Shown here one piece after another: positions 23,594 to 34,027 of a stretch of DNA of 64,000 nt (position 1 is the stretch's first letter; each line of letters starts with the position of its first letter). A program made the translations under genes and the position numbers. The stretch covers positions 1,860,001 through 1,924,000 of the forward strand of contig NW_025408668.1 of the NCBI RefSeq assembly GCF_020360975.1. Reading direction: 5' to 3'. The notes under the pieces were generated by a model, which was not told the origin of the DNA, ran no database searches, and saw only the letters and a list, made by a program, of their open reading frames with translations. This DNA is from Hirsutella rhossiliensis. Lineage: Eukaryota > Ascomycota > Sordariomycetes > Hypocreales > Ophiocordycipitaceae.

Positions 23594-25267
23594 ATATTCC
23601 CCCGTTTTCCTTTTTATTTTTATTTTTTAGAATGAATGAACTTGCCCTCCGAGGAGCCGGTTGCCTATTGGCGGCGGCTCGGGATGATATCAAAGATTGG
23701 TTTGGATATAACTCGAGAAGACAATTGTTGGCAGATATCTCTTAATGTCAAATTTGAGCCTCAATTGCCGAGAGCCAGGATTCCGAGTGAACGTTTACTG
23801 TCAGATTGGAAGACTTGAATGTAGCTACTTCAAAGTTGCTAAAATCCAGCGAGTTTCACCATACCTCTAGATTTCTCTGTAGGAGACGAAGCCATAAGTG
23901 CAGTGTTACCAGAGAGGCGAAGCCACCCGGATGCCGTCATTCACAGGGCTGGGCTGAGGCGTGCTTGAACAGCTAATGAAATAGACCAACGCAAGCGGCC
24001 GAGGGGAACGATCCAGTTGCCCTGCCATTGGGAAGATGGAGGGTCGATTGATCCGTGGCCTTGACGAATCGCTGGCCAACGCGGACGCTGTCCTGCCTTT
24101 GATGGCCGGCGGCACGAAACTGCGGACACGGAGCGAGACCCATTGACAGCAATTTCCTCGACTGGATGGGGCGCCTATGTGCAGACTGCAGCAACGAGGT
24201 CGTTGGTCGACCACCAATAGCCCGATACCGCTCGCGTATGGCGATCGATGCTTGGGGTGCGCCTGCAAACGAACCCGTCAGCTGCTGTGCTCTCGAGTGC
24301 GATCCGTCCAGCGTGGCGCAATGCAAAGGTCGTCGGCCGGGGTCTCGGACAGATTAACAGCGCCATGCTCATGTACTGAAGTGTGTGATCTGTGCTACTC
24401 GGGAGGTTCGCTATCAAGATGAGCAGCCCAACAGCAGCATGGGTGTGTGCACAGCCTTCAGCCCGCCGACTGCAGCTGCAGACGGCGCCGCACGATGATG
24501 ACATGGCATCGGATCTTGCCGGTTGCGACCCGTCTTCCACCAGTGGAGACTGACGAGCTGGCGCTGCAGTCGATGAAGTTCCAGGGCGAGTTGCGAGACG
24601 AGTAGCCGTCGCTCCATATTGAAGGCAAATGTTGAGTAATAATTTAACTTCAGACTTTAACAATGGACGCACGTGATTTGGACAACAGAGCAGCCACAGG
24701 CCCTCCGCCCCCCTCTGCGGGAGTCGAGATTCTGGGGCGCAGCCAGGCAGTTTGGCCTTTCTAGGCTGCCATCCGCACCGCCACACCACCACGACCCGCT
24801 CATCGCCAACCTTGCCCAGGGTACCTCCAACCCTCGCTTCCACGCCGTCATCGGGACCTTTTCTCGCCCAGTGCATTGGGCCGCAAAGCTCTACGGCCAG
24901 TGCTTGAACACTTGCCCACAGCACGTCATGGCGGCACCGACCGCAGCCGCACGCTCGACCGCGCCCTCTTGGCCGTGCTCGCGGGCCAACCTTCTTCTAT
25001 GCTCAACGTCCCGAACATCTTCCATCCCTTGATGGGTGGAGAGGATCGAAGGATCAAAGCCAGCTTCGCTTTTTCGCTACTGCAGCGGCCGCTTCCCCGG
25101 CCAGGCGTATTCAATTGGGTCCCGTGCGTGCCTTAAAAGCTCGCAGTACCTCTTGGCCCCAACCTGTCTACAAGCCATTGCCGCCTGCGAGGTGCTCGCC
25201 TCGCTCCGTCGGGCCAGCTATAGACTCACCAACTCTCGAGGCTCAACACGAGCACCAGTGAAACGCC
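23594..25267. other. Intergenic region
   Basis: This lies between the wall-protein gene and the ankyrin gene, both on +. No supported gene. The frames from about 24175 to 25140 on both strands are mutual shadows with no recognisable domain. Confidence 0.45.
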
Positions 25268-27499
25268 ATGAAGCAGCCGTCGCCGCCCTGGCTAGCCATC
25301 CCCGCCTCGTCCGCGTCCGTATCCGGCGACAGCCTAGTCACCTTGATCGGTCGTCCTCCCAAGTGGACATCATCGGCGCAGCGCAAGATGGCCCGCCTCT
25401 ATGTCTACACCACTCTTCCCTTGGAAAAAATCGTCAAGGTCATTCATTCCAGTTTGCCCGAGTCGACTCCGGGGTAAGTAGCCCTCGCCTCTTGCGAAGC
25501 CCGAGTCTCTAATGCTCATGTACGTAGTCTCGACTCGGCGAACAAGAAGCTCAGGTCGCTGCTGGACAAAGAGCCGCGATGGCTTCATCCGCGCACCGAG
25601 TCCGACATGGGCCGTCGTGTGGCCCAGCTCTCCTACTCGCCAACCAGGTTGACATTTGCAGAAAACGCCGCGGGGGACGGCCCACGCCCTCCCCATGATG
25701 AAACTTTAGCCGTCTCCTCAAGCCCATTTGACGTTAAAAGGGAAACCACGGCAAGCCTGCTGCCGCCCGAGATTCCCTTCTTCGGCCCCGATTCAGCTGC
25801 CACCCCCCTGCAGGGACTCGTCCGAGGGCCACAACTTCATTCGAGCAGCCACCCTACGGCCGACAGGTTCCCCGCACATGGATGCAACCCCGTCCAATCC
25901 GAAGGTCTAGGAGATGACGACGTCTTCTCTCCCTTTCTTCGGCGGACTACTTGCCTCTCTACGTCCACCGACTGCACGACCGGGTCGTTTCGGCAGTTGC
26001 TTCCCGGCTACTCTGAGCCGTACATTCAGACCGTCAAGAGGCTAGTCAAGAGGTTCACGGTCCCAATCAACACTCCTTGCAGCCTGTCCCCAATGCCCCA
26101 AGGACCGCCCTTGCCGCGAGGCTGGCTGGACAATCGGGACGGGCCACGGGCGTTCCACGACGAACCGCATCCCTTGCCGGGCGACTTTCTGAGCTGCGAC
26201 GCGTTCGCCACGGAGCGTGGTTGCCGCGCTCTGCCAGAAGCCCACCAGCATGGGCGGTGTTTGTGCTTTGACCACGGCAGCAGTTACCCTTCGCCGTGGG
26301 TCACCACGGGCGGCATAACCGCGGCCGGCCGGTGCTTGCTGGCGACAGGGCCTACGCCTTCCAACGTGTTTGAGCTCGATTGCTTCGGCAACACAGTGTT
26401 GCATTTTCTGGCCGCTCGTGCCCCGGCCGAGATGCTCGTGCAGGTACTTCAGACAAAATTGTGCGACACCATCATCAACAGGAGGAACACAGGTGGTCAG
26501 ACCTTTTTGCATGTCACTAAGAGAATCGAGGGGCGGAAACCCGAACAGCTGCTTCGGCTTCTGCACATGGCAATTCGCAGGGGCTTCGACATGTGCGCCC
26601 AAGACGTCTATGGGCGCAACGTGCTTCATATCCTACGCTCGACGGGCCTAACTTTGGACGCGGTGCAGCGCACATGTCCCGTCCCCGAGAGATGGCGGTA
26701 CATCAAGCGCGACGCTTTTGGCCTCGTGCCGACCCAGCAGACACTACCCGGTGACCGTGACGAGCCGATGTGCCTGGATTCGAGCCCTTCCGATGCCCTC
26801 TCGATGACGAGCCCAGCACCGAGCATAGATCCTGCGATTGCGAAAGAGGCTGGGCTGCTAGAGAAGATCCGGCTGGCGTCTGAGAACCCGTTGCTGGAAG
26901 ATGTAGACGGAGGCAACGGCCTGCACTGCCTCGCCATAGCGACGTTGAGCCCTGACAGTATCGTGGACAAGTATTGCTTGGACCCGGGCACGCAAGATGG
27001 TTCGGTCGGCAAAGGAAAGCTCCTGGACTCGAGCAGCGCGAGGCTGGAATTCCGCCGATCCCTTGCCGCGGGACTGCTCGACGCCGGCGTCGACCCAAAC
27101 CATTACGACTGCCGCGGGAACACGCCCCTCATGACGTTTTCTGCCGAGCTTCCCGAGGACAGTGACTACAAAACGGGGCCCAAGATTCTCGACTTGCTGG
27201 TCGAGAAGGGAGCCAATGTGCATGCGAGGAACCGTGCAGGCGAAACGGCGCTGCACGTGGCGGTGCGCTGCGGCCGGAAGCTGGCCATGAGGACGTTGGT
27301 GAGGCACGGCGCCAGCGTCCACGCCCGTGACGCCGAGGGCCGAAGCGTGCTGGACGTGGCGGATGCCAAGATGATGAGCTCGAGAGCCGAGGATCCGCGC
27401 GAGTACGCGCGCCACGAGGCCTGCCGGGCGTGGCTGAGCAGCAACAAGGGGCTTGCCGTACAAAGGCCGACGGTTTTGGACGAGTGGGGGCGGGCGTGA
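25268..27499 (+). CDS. Ankyrin-repeat protein
   Basis: Two exons (25268-25473 and 25528-27499) joined by a 54-bp intron give 725 residues. The N-terminal part (KMARLYVYTTLPLEKIVKVI, then LLDKEPRWLHPRTESDMGRR across the junction) looks like a conserved module of Sordariomycete proteins of unknown function. A long Pro/Ser-rich linker follows. The second half carries degenerate ankyrin repeats (DCFGNTVLHFLAA, GGQTFLHVTKR, YGRNVLHILR, GGNGLHCLA). Near residues 600-690 there are three better ones (CRGNTPLMTF, AGETALHVAVRCGRK, AEGRSVLDVAD). Ankyrin repeats mediate protein binding; no catalytic domain is seen. The start is the first ATG in the open exon, but an extra upstream exon cannot be excluded. 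Confidence 0.8.
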
Positions 27500-28015
27500 A
27501 GGAAGACTGATACCGGGTTGTTTCCCAGTCTTTGAGTGGTTCTACATGGCGTTTATGGCGTTGCTCCTTGGCGGTGGGCCAGGATGAGTCGTGGATACCC
27601 TTGCTGTCACGTTGCGAATTACACAGGAGAGCTGGGGGGCTAGCCGAGCAACAAGAGGGGAAGCGCGTCTAGAGGTGCATCGGGATGAATGGTGACGATG
27701 CCGGGCAAGAAATGATGGGCCGGGCGCTTTTGAACGGCACGGGGGAACAGGGGTCTCAGTCTGGCGCTTGCACTGAACGGCCCACTTTGCGCCAGCTAAA
27801 ATTTCATCATTTGCATTCAGACACAGCACTGCAGCGCGGTCCAATGGGCGGCGCGATTCTCGTCTGCTGCTTCTTTCCATCTCCTCGTTTGCGCCGGCCA
27901 GCGGACCATTGAGCTCCGTCTCTGACCCGACGAAGCCGCGCCTACTCTTTGCCCCCTGTCCCTCCCTTATTTCCTCTCTATTTCCTCCCAAAGGGAACGG
28001 GTCGGGAGAACGGCT
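27500..28015. other. Intergenic: aminopeptidase promoter
   Basis: About 0.5 kb between the ankyrin gene stop and the first ATG of the aminopeptidase leader exon. No separate gene is seen. Confidence 0.5.
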
Positions 28016-28489
28016 ATGGCGGCGGCGGCAACGGCGGCGGCGGCCGAGAGCTGCCTGATGCGGCAGCTGGTGATGGGTTGCCGCGGCGAGCTCGTGAGGC
28101 CGCGGTGGAACCGCCGTGGGCTGTCCCTGCTAAGCCGAAGCAATGCGACGGCCGACGGGCGAAGCAGCTGCAATGGCTGGCCGCAGCGACGGAACTTGGC
28201 GACGACGACGCTTCTTCACCCGAAAGGTGTGTTTTGGCAGAAGCCGCGGTACGTACCTACTTTACGGCGTCCCGTTTGCTCCACGCCCGTTTGCTCCTCG
28301 TGCAGCGACCCCGCCTTCGTCCACCACCATGAGGGGCAGCGTCCCCGCCATGTCCTGAGCTTCCATCCGTCCATTGCCTGCTTCTCAGAACAAAAGCCCC
28401 TGCTGAGCTGACGGCACAACTCCAGCCTCCTCTTGCGAATCCCCTCTCGATTCTGCTCAGCTCGTGCCCGAGCAAGCAACCCGCGCAAC
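28016..28489 (+). other. Possible alternative first exon encoding a mitochondrial-type presequence for the aminopeptidase
   Basis: An ATG at 28016 opens a frame rich in Arg and Ala and poor in acidic residues (GELVRPRWNRRGLSLLSRSN, RRNLATTTLLHPK). A donor AAAG|GTGTGT after 28226 and an acceptor CTGCTCAG after 28460 are in matching phase. Splicing joins the frame to ARARASNPRN and then to the Met at 28490, adding 80 residues. The Arg-rich, Ser/Thr-rich composition is that of a mitochondrial targeting peptide. The intron would be 234 bp, longer than others here. This is an inference from frame and composition. Confidence 0.45.
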
Positions 28490-31273
28490 ATGGCCGACCG
28501 TGACATCCTCCCCGACCTCGTCAAGCCAGCCCACTACCATGTCTCCCTCAAGGACCTCGAGTTCACAGAGTGGACCTACAAGGGCACCGTCGTGTAAGCT
28601 CTCCCGTTTCGCCCTCCTGGGACACGTCGGTTGGCTGATGAAGCAACAGAATCGACGCCGAAATCGTCAAGCCCACCAAGCAAGTCGTCCTCAACACCCT
28701 CCACATCAAGCTGCTCCGGACAAAGGTCACCCTCGACCAGGCCAAGTCTTCCGAGACGTTCGAGTCGACCAGCTTCAGCTACGACGAGAAGACGCAGCGC
28801 GCCACCATTGCCTTTGACCGCGAGATCCCCGCGGCCAAGCGGGCATCCGTCGCCATCGACTTCGAGGGCATCATGAACAACGAAATGGCCGGCTTCTACC
28901 GCTCCAAGTACAAGCCCACCGGGACCCCCGCAAAGTCGGTCCCGCGCGACGACGAGTGGCACTACATGTTCAGCACCCAGTTCGAGTCCTGCGACGCCCG
29001 CCGCGCCTTCCCCTGCTTCGACGAGCCCAACCTCAAGGCCACCTTTGACTTTGACATCGAGGTGCCCACCGACCAGGTCGCCCTCAGCAACATGCCCGTC
29101 AAGGCCAAGAAGCCCACCAAGGACGGATGGAACGTCGTCTCCTTCGAAACAACGCCCGTCATGAGCACCTACCTGCTGGCCTGGGCCGTCGGCGACTTTG
29201 AATACGTCGAGGCCCACACGGAGCGCCGCTACAACGGCAAGCAGCTGCCCGTCCGCGTCTACACCACCCGCGGCCTCAAGGAACAGGGGCGCCTGGCCCT
29301 CTGGCACGCGCCCAAGATCATCGACTACTTCTCCGAGATCTTCGACATCGACTACCCGCTCCCCAAGGCGGACCTGCTTGCCGTCCACGAGTTCACCCAC
29401 GGCGCCATGGAGAACTGGGGCCTCGTCACCTACCGCACCACGCAGGTCCTCTTCGACGAGAAGACGTCCGACGCCCGCTTCCGCAACGCCGTCGCCTACG
29501 TTGTCGCTCACGAGCTCGGACATCACTGGTTTGGCAACTATGTGACCATGGACTGGTGGGACGAGCTTTGGCTGAACGAGGGCTTTGCAACGTATGTCGG
29601 CTGGCTCGCCATCGACCACCTGCACCCCGAGTGGCAGGTGTGGGCGCAGTTTGTCAACGAGGGCATGGAGGCGGCGTTCCGGCTCGACGGCATCCGCGCC
29701 AGCCACCCCATCCACGTGCCCGTGCGCGACGCGCTCGACGTCAACCAGATCTTCGACTCCATCAGCTACCTCAAGGGCTGCTCGGCCATCCGCATGCTGG
29801 CCAACCACCTCGGCGTCAAGACGTTCCTCAAGGGCGTATCCAACTACCTCAAGGCGCACGCCTACGGCAACGCCACGACGCAGGCCCTGTGGGACGCGCT
29901 CAGCCAGGCCTCGGGCCAGGACGTCAACGCCCTCATGGGCCCCTGGATCTCGTGCGTCGGCCATCCCGTGCTGACCGTGGCCGAGGAACCCGGGCAGATC
30001 TCCATCAAGCAGTCGCGCTTCCTGTCGACGGGCGACGTCCAGGCCGACGACGACACCGCCGTCTGGTGGGTGCCGCTCGGCCTCGACGGCAAGAAGGGCC
30101 AGGTGGGTGCTGTCGCCGACCTGTCCCTGACGACCAAGACGGCGACGATCCGCGACATAGACGACGACTTTTACAAGCTCAACAGCGGAGCCATCGGCTT
30201 CTACCGCGTCAACTACCCCCCGGCGCGGCTGGCCAAGCTGAGTGCCCAGCTGGACAGGCTCGGCACCGAGGACAAGATCGCCATCATCGGCTCCACCGCC
30301 GACCTCGCCTTCTCGGGCAACGGGACGACGGCGGCGCTCCTCACCTTCCTCGAGGGCTTTGGCAAGGAGCAGCACCCGCTGGTCTGGACCCAGGTGCTCG
30401 ACTCCATGTCGTCGGTCAAGTCGGTCTTTGCTGAGGACACAGAGTTGAAGAAGGGCCTGGATCGGTTCGCCCTCAAGCTCATCAGCGAAAAGGTCAAGGA
30501 GGTGGGGTGGAACTTTGCCGACGACGAGGGCTACCTCACGGGGCTCTTGCGCAAGCAGCTCATTGGCGTCGCCGTCGCCAGCGGCCATACCGAGTACGTC
30601 GCAGAGTTCTCATCCGGAGAAAGTGCGAGGACGTGTGTTTGCTGACGTGGACGCGCCGTACAGAGCTGCTGACGAAGCCCTCAAGCGCTTCAACGCTTGG
30701 GCCAAGGACCCCGAAGGCAGCCCGATCCACCCGTCGCTGCGGGCACCGGTGTGGCGGGCGGCGGTGCGCAAGGACGGGGCCCGGGCCGTCGACATAGTCA
30801 AGAAGGAGTGGTTCAACACCAAGTCGATTGACGGGAAGCTCCTCTGCCTGCAGGCGCTCTCGGCCACGGAGGACAAGGAAATTCTGGGCAAGTCCATCAT
30901 CCCCTTCAACTTCAACACGTCGCCGCCGAGCGATTCGGTGCCGGCGGCCGACATGCACGTGCTGGGCATCGGGCTGGCCAACAACCCCGCGGGGCGGACG
31001 CTGCTGTGGGAGTACATGAAGAAGAACTGGGAGACGTGCCGAGCCAAGCTGGGCAACCCGATTGTCATGGACCAATTCGTGCGGGTGATGCTGGGCGGGT
31101 TCACGGACGCGGGGGCCATTGAGGACATTGACCAGTTCTTCCAGGACAAGGACACGAGCAGCTTCAACCGGACCCTGGGCACGGTCAAGGACAAGATCAG
31201 GGGCCGGGCGGCTTACAAGAAGCGGGACTCTGCGGCGCTCAAGGAGTGGCTGAAGGCCAACGGCTATTTGTGA
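28490..31273 (+). CDS. APE2: M1-family zinc aminopeptidase (AAP1/APE2, puromycin-sensitive type)
   Basis: Metallo-aminopeptidase of family M1 that removes N-terminal residues from peptides, mainly in the cytosol. Exons 28490-28593, 28650-30593 and 30664-31273 give 885 residues, normal for the family. The exopeptidase motif GAMENWG lies at about residue 286, and the zinc site HELGHHWFGN starts at about 322, followed by NEGFATYVGW with the third ligand Glu. The last intron is placed at GTACGT (30594) because it alone gives the expected SGHTEAADEALKRF in phase; reading through meets a stop at 30643. The C-terminal ERAP1-like helical domain follows to LKANGYL. The start at 28490 gives the usual cytosolic form (MADRDILPDLVKPAHY); an upstream exon could add a mitochondrial leader. 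Confidence 0.93.
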
Positions 31274-32627
31274 GGGCTTCTGAGCCAGCAATGTGGGGGG
31301 AATGTTTATCGAAAGAGAGGGCAATTGTCAGAAGGCGATGGCGCCGGGAGAGATGAGCTCACCACGTGCGCCAGGTGGGAGTGCTAGCGGGCGCCACGGC
31401 ATCAGGTAGCATCAATCGTCACGACGTTTAGCTGATGGACGGGGCCTATGCGGGTTTCGAGACCCTACTCAGGAGAGACTGACACGAAGTGGGTAGCGTC
31501 CATGGTGAGCTGACACAGAGTTGGATAGTCCACGCCTGGCGACACGGGGCTTGGGATCGAGTCCCCTGACGCCCGGAGCAGCGCCTACGCTTTAGCTTCT
31601 CGCTGTTGACGAGCCAAGCCATGTGGGCTTTGGAGCCAAAAGCCTATCTGGAGGCTCCTTTGAGCCGTACGCGCACGGCAATGGCCGAGGGCTAGAAGAC
31701 GCCGTTTAGCTGCCGTGCCAGGGATCTGAAATCCCGGCGCTTCGTCGACTAAGACATCTGGAAAGGCCGAGGGAGCTACAGAAGATGACATGGCCCCTTC
31801 CTACAGTGGACGCGTCGTCGTGGCCCTAGACGCTGTATAGAAGCGTGCGACTGTGGCCTAGACGGTCCACCGAAGCGTGCGTCTGTGCGCGCAGTAGAAG
31901 AAGTCATCCCTTTCGACTATGCTTTGCACTACCGAGCATCACTGGCTGACAACCATTAGTCAGGGCGCAGATGCCGGACCGCAAGTGGGACCGGTAACGA
32001 GAGCCGGGAGGGTCGAGAACAACTCCCCTATTTTGAAACGAGCGAGCCGTCGCATGGCAAGGGCGCGCCCGGATTTCTCCAGCTGGGCGCATCCCACATC
32101 CAAACAGTTCCCCACGTCCCAGGCCTGATGATTGGAAATCGACCGAGAAGATCGCTGTGCGGGAGAGAGGGAGAGCCGAGCAGTGGAGCGAGGGAGGGGG
32201 AAGTGGATGCGGCAAGTTTTTTTTGGCATATCGTGTTTTGCGTCCGTCTCGCCAAAGTCAGTGGCTCTCTGAACACGTCGGTGTGTAGGGTTTGCTCGTG
32301 GGGCTTGCTGCTCTTCGCTGGGAGATTCATCATGGTTGGTCTGATCCCGCAGGCTTATTAGGGAGGGCGGATCGAGTCGCGGAGTATTTCTCGCTTGGGC
32401 AGATACCCACCTCGCCTTTCTCTTACACGACGCCGACGACGGGGACGACTGGGGAGCAAGCTGTGCATGGATATATAATCCATACACCTCACACCCCAGT
32501 CTCGTGTCATTCCTGTTTACTACTTCCATCTTTACATGTCCCTCGTTTGGTCGGGAAGCCTTCTTGCAGCACAGCAGCATCTCGATTCCTCTTTTACTTG
32601 GGCCCGACTTACCAGGAGTCCAGGACC
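31274..32627. other. Intergenic region
   Basis: 1.35 kb between the aminopeptidase and the GNAT gene, both on +. No supported gene. A stretch near 31545 with a T-arm-like GGGATCGAGTCCC was looked at as a tRNA and rejected. Confidence 0.5.
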
Positions 32628-33718
32628 ATGTCGACCATGGCTGCCATCGAGCCCGCAGGAATCGTCGCAGGACCAAAGCCTCACACCCGCCCACGCATCA
32701 GAGAAGCGAGAGAAGCGGGCGCCACCATGGCCATGGTACAGAAACACGCCGTCCTCGCGCCGACACCTTCCCCGGAGGAGACGCAGCAGCCCGAGGTCGA
32801 GCGCGCAACCGCCGGCGACGCACCGGCCCTCGCGTCCGTCTTCAGGGACGCCTTTGCCGCCACCGACGACGCCCTGGTGCGCATGTTCCCCCCGGGCGTC
32901 GGCGACGAGTACCAGCGCCGGGCGTGGGCGCGGTTCGTGCGCTGGGGGGAGCCGCCGCGCCCTGCAGGGACCACAGCCGGGAGCCAAGATGGGTGTGAAG
33001 CGGACGATGGGGTGGTCAACGTGGACGGGCTGGAGTCGGACGAGAAGCTGCAGCTGCTGCAGCAGCACGGGGACCGGAGCATCAAGGCAGACGAGTGCAA
33101 CGTCTTTGTGATCCGGGACGACGCCGGTACGCTTTCTTTTCCGCGTGTGCACTGCCCCCGAAACATTGACTGACACGCACAATGCGCCGCAGCAGGACAA
33201 GGCGGCGTGCAATCGGCCGCCCTGGTGTGGGTCATCGGCCCCGGCGACGGCGGCGTCCGGCCGTGGCGCCAGCGCTGGCCGCCCGCCGCGCCGGGCATGG
33301 CCGCCGCCGAGTGGGTCTCGTTCCAGCGGGGCATGGCGGCACAGCACGACGCGGCCATGGGGTCCGAGCCGCACGTCTGTACGTTCCCCCCCTGTTTCCT
33401 TGTCTTTCAAGCCCGGCCCGAGAGGGAGAGAGCCCCTGGCTGACGACAAGGATTGATGTAACCAAAGACCTCGAAATCATCATGACGCACTCGTCGGCCC
33501 GGCGCCGCGGCCACGCCTCGGCCCTCCTCCGCGCCGCCTGCGCCGCCGCCGACCGCCGCCGCTGCCCGCTGTACCTCGACGCCCAGCCCGCCGCCATGGG
33601 CCTCTACGCGCGCCACGGCTTCGCGCCGCGCGACGACCTGCGCGGTGCCGGAGCCGCCGACCAGGCCACGCCGACATGCCCCATGGTCCGCCCGCCGCCT
33701 CGGCGCTCCTTCGTCTGA
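32628..33718 (+). CDS. GNAT-family N-acetyltransferase
   Basis: Predicted acetyl-CoA-dependent acetyltransferase; the substrate is unknown. Exons 32628-33126, 33196-33378 and 33468-33718 give 310 residues with consistent phase. The core GNAT fold is in the last exon: YLEIIMTHSSARRRGHASAL is the beta4-alpha3 region with the acetyl-CoA pyrophosphate loop (R/Q-x-x-G-x-G/A version RRRGHA). PLYLDAQPAAMGLYARHGFA is the beta6/beta7 end of the domain. The N-terminal 50 residues are Pro/Ala-rich and probably disordered. EVERATAGDAPALASVFRDAF begins the domain. Between these parts lies a long, poorly conserved segment. Similar three-exon GNATs are common in filamentous fungi. Confidence 0.83.
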
Positions 33719-34027
33719 CGCGCGTAGGCGTGCGAGCTGGGGACTGGGGCGTCGCGAAGGGAGTGAGAGGGAGTAATGAACATGATGACGCACATTACAA
33801 TGTAACGAAGCAATTCGATCAAAGATTACGAGCACAAGGGTGGCCTGAGGCGGGGGAACGGGACGATTATGATAACGGGTACGTGGAACGAGGCAGCTCT
33901 AGTCAATTACAATTTATATAGTCAGAAACGAGCTCAAAGGGCTTACACAGACACCGCCCCCGACTAGAGCCCGAGGAAGAACGAGCCATCAGTCGTGTTT
34001 CATCATGCCACTGCAAGTTTGCCGTGC
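33719..34027. other. Short convergent intergenic region
   Basis: 309 bp between the stop codons of the GNAT gene (+) and the carboxylesterase (-); it should hold both terminators. Nothing else is seen. Confidence 0.5.

Noticed and set aside
28576..30588. 670-codon minus-strand frame opposite the aminopeptidase
   Set aside because: Same cause: antisense of a codon-biased GC-rich gene. The sense strand carries HELGHHWFGN and GAMENWG.
30594..30660. Aminopeptidase ending at the stop after GESARTCVC (30643-30645)
   Set aside because: This would remove about 200 conserved C-terminal residues. A consensus GTACGT donor and GTACAG acceptor join both parts in phase.
31520..31600. Possible tRNA around GGGATCGAGTCCC near 31545
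   Set aside because: The T-loop lacks the TTC start, and no acceptor stem or anticodon arm could be paired at the right distances.
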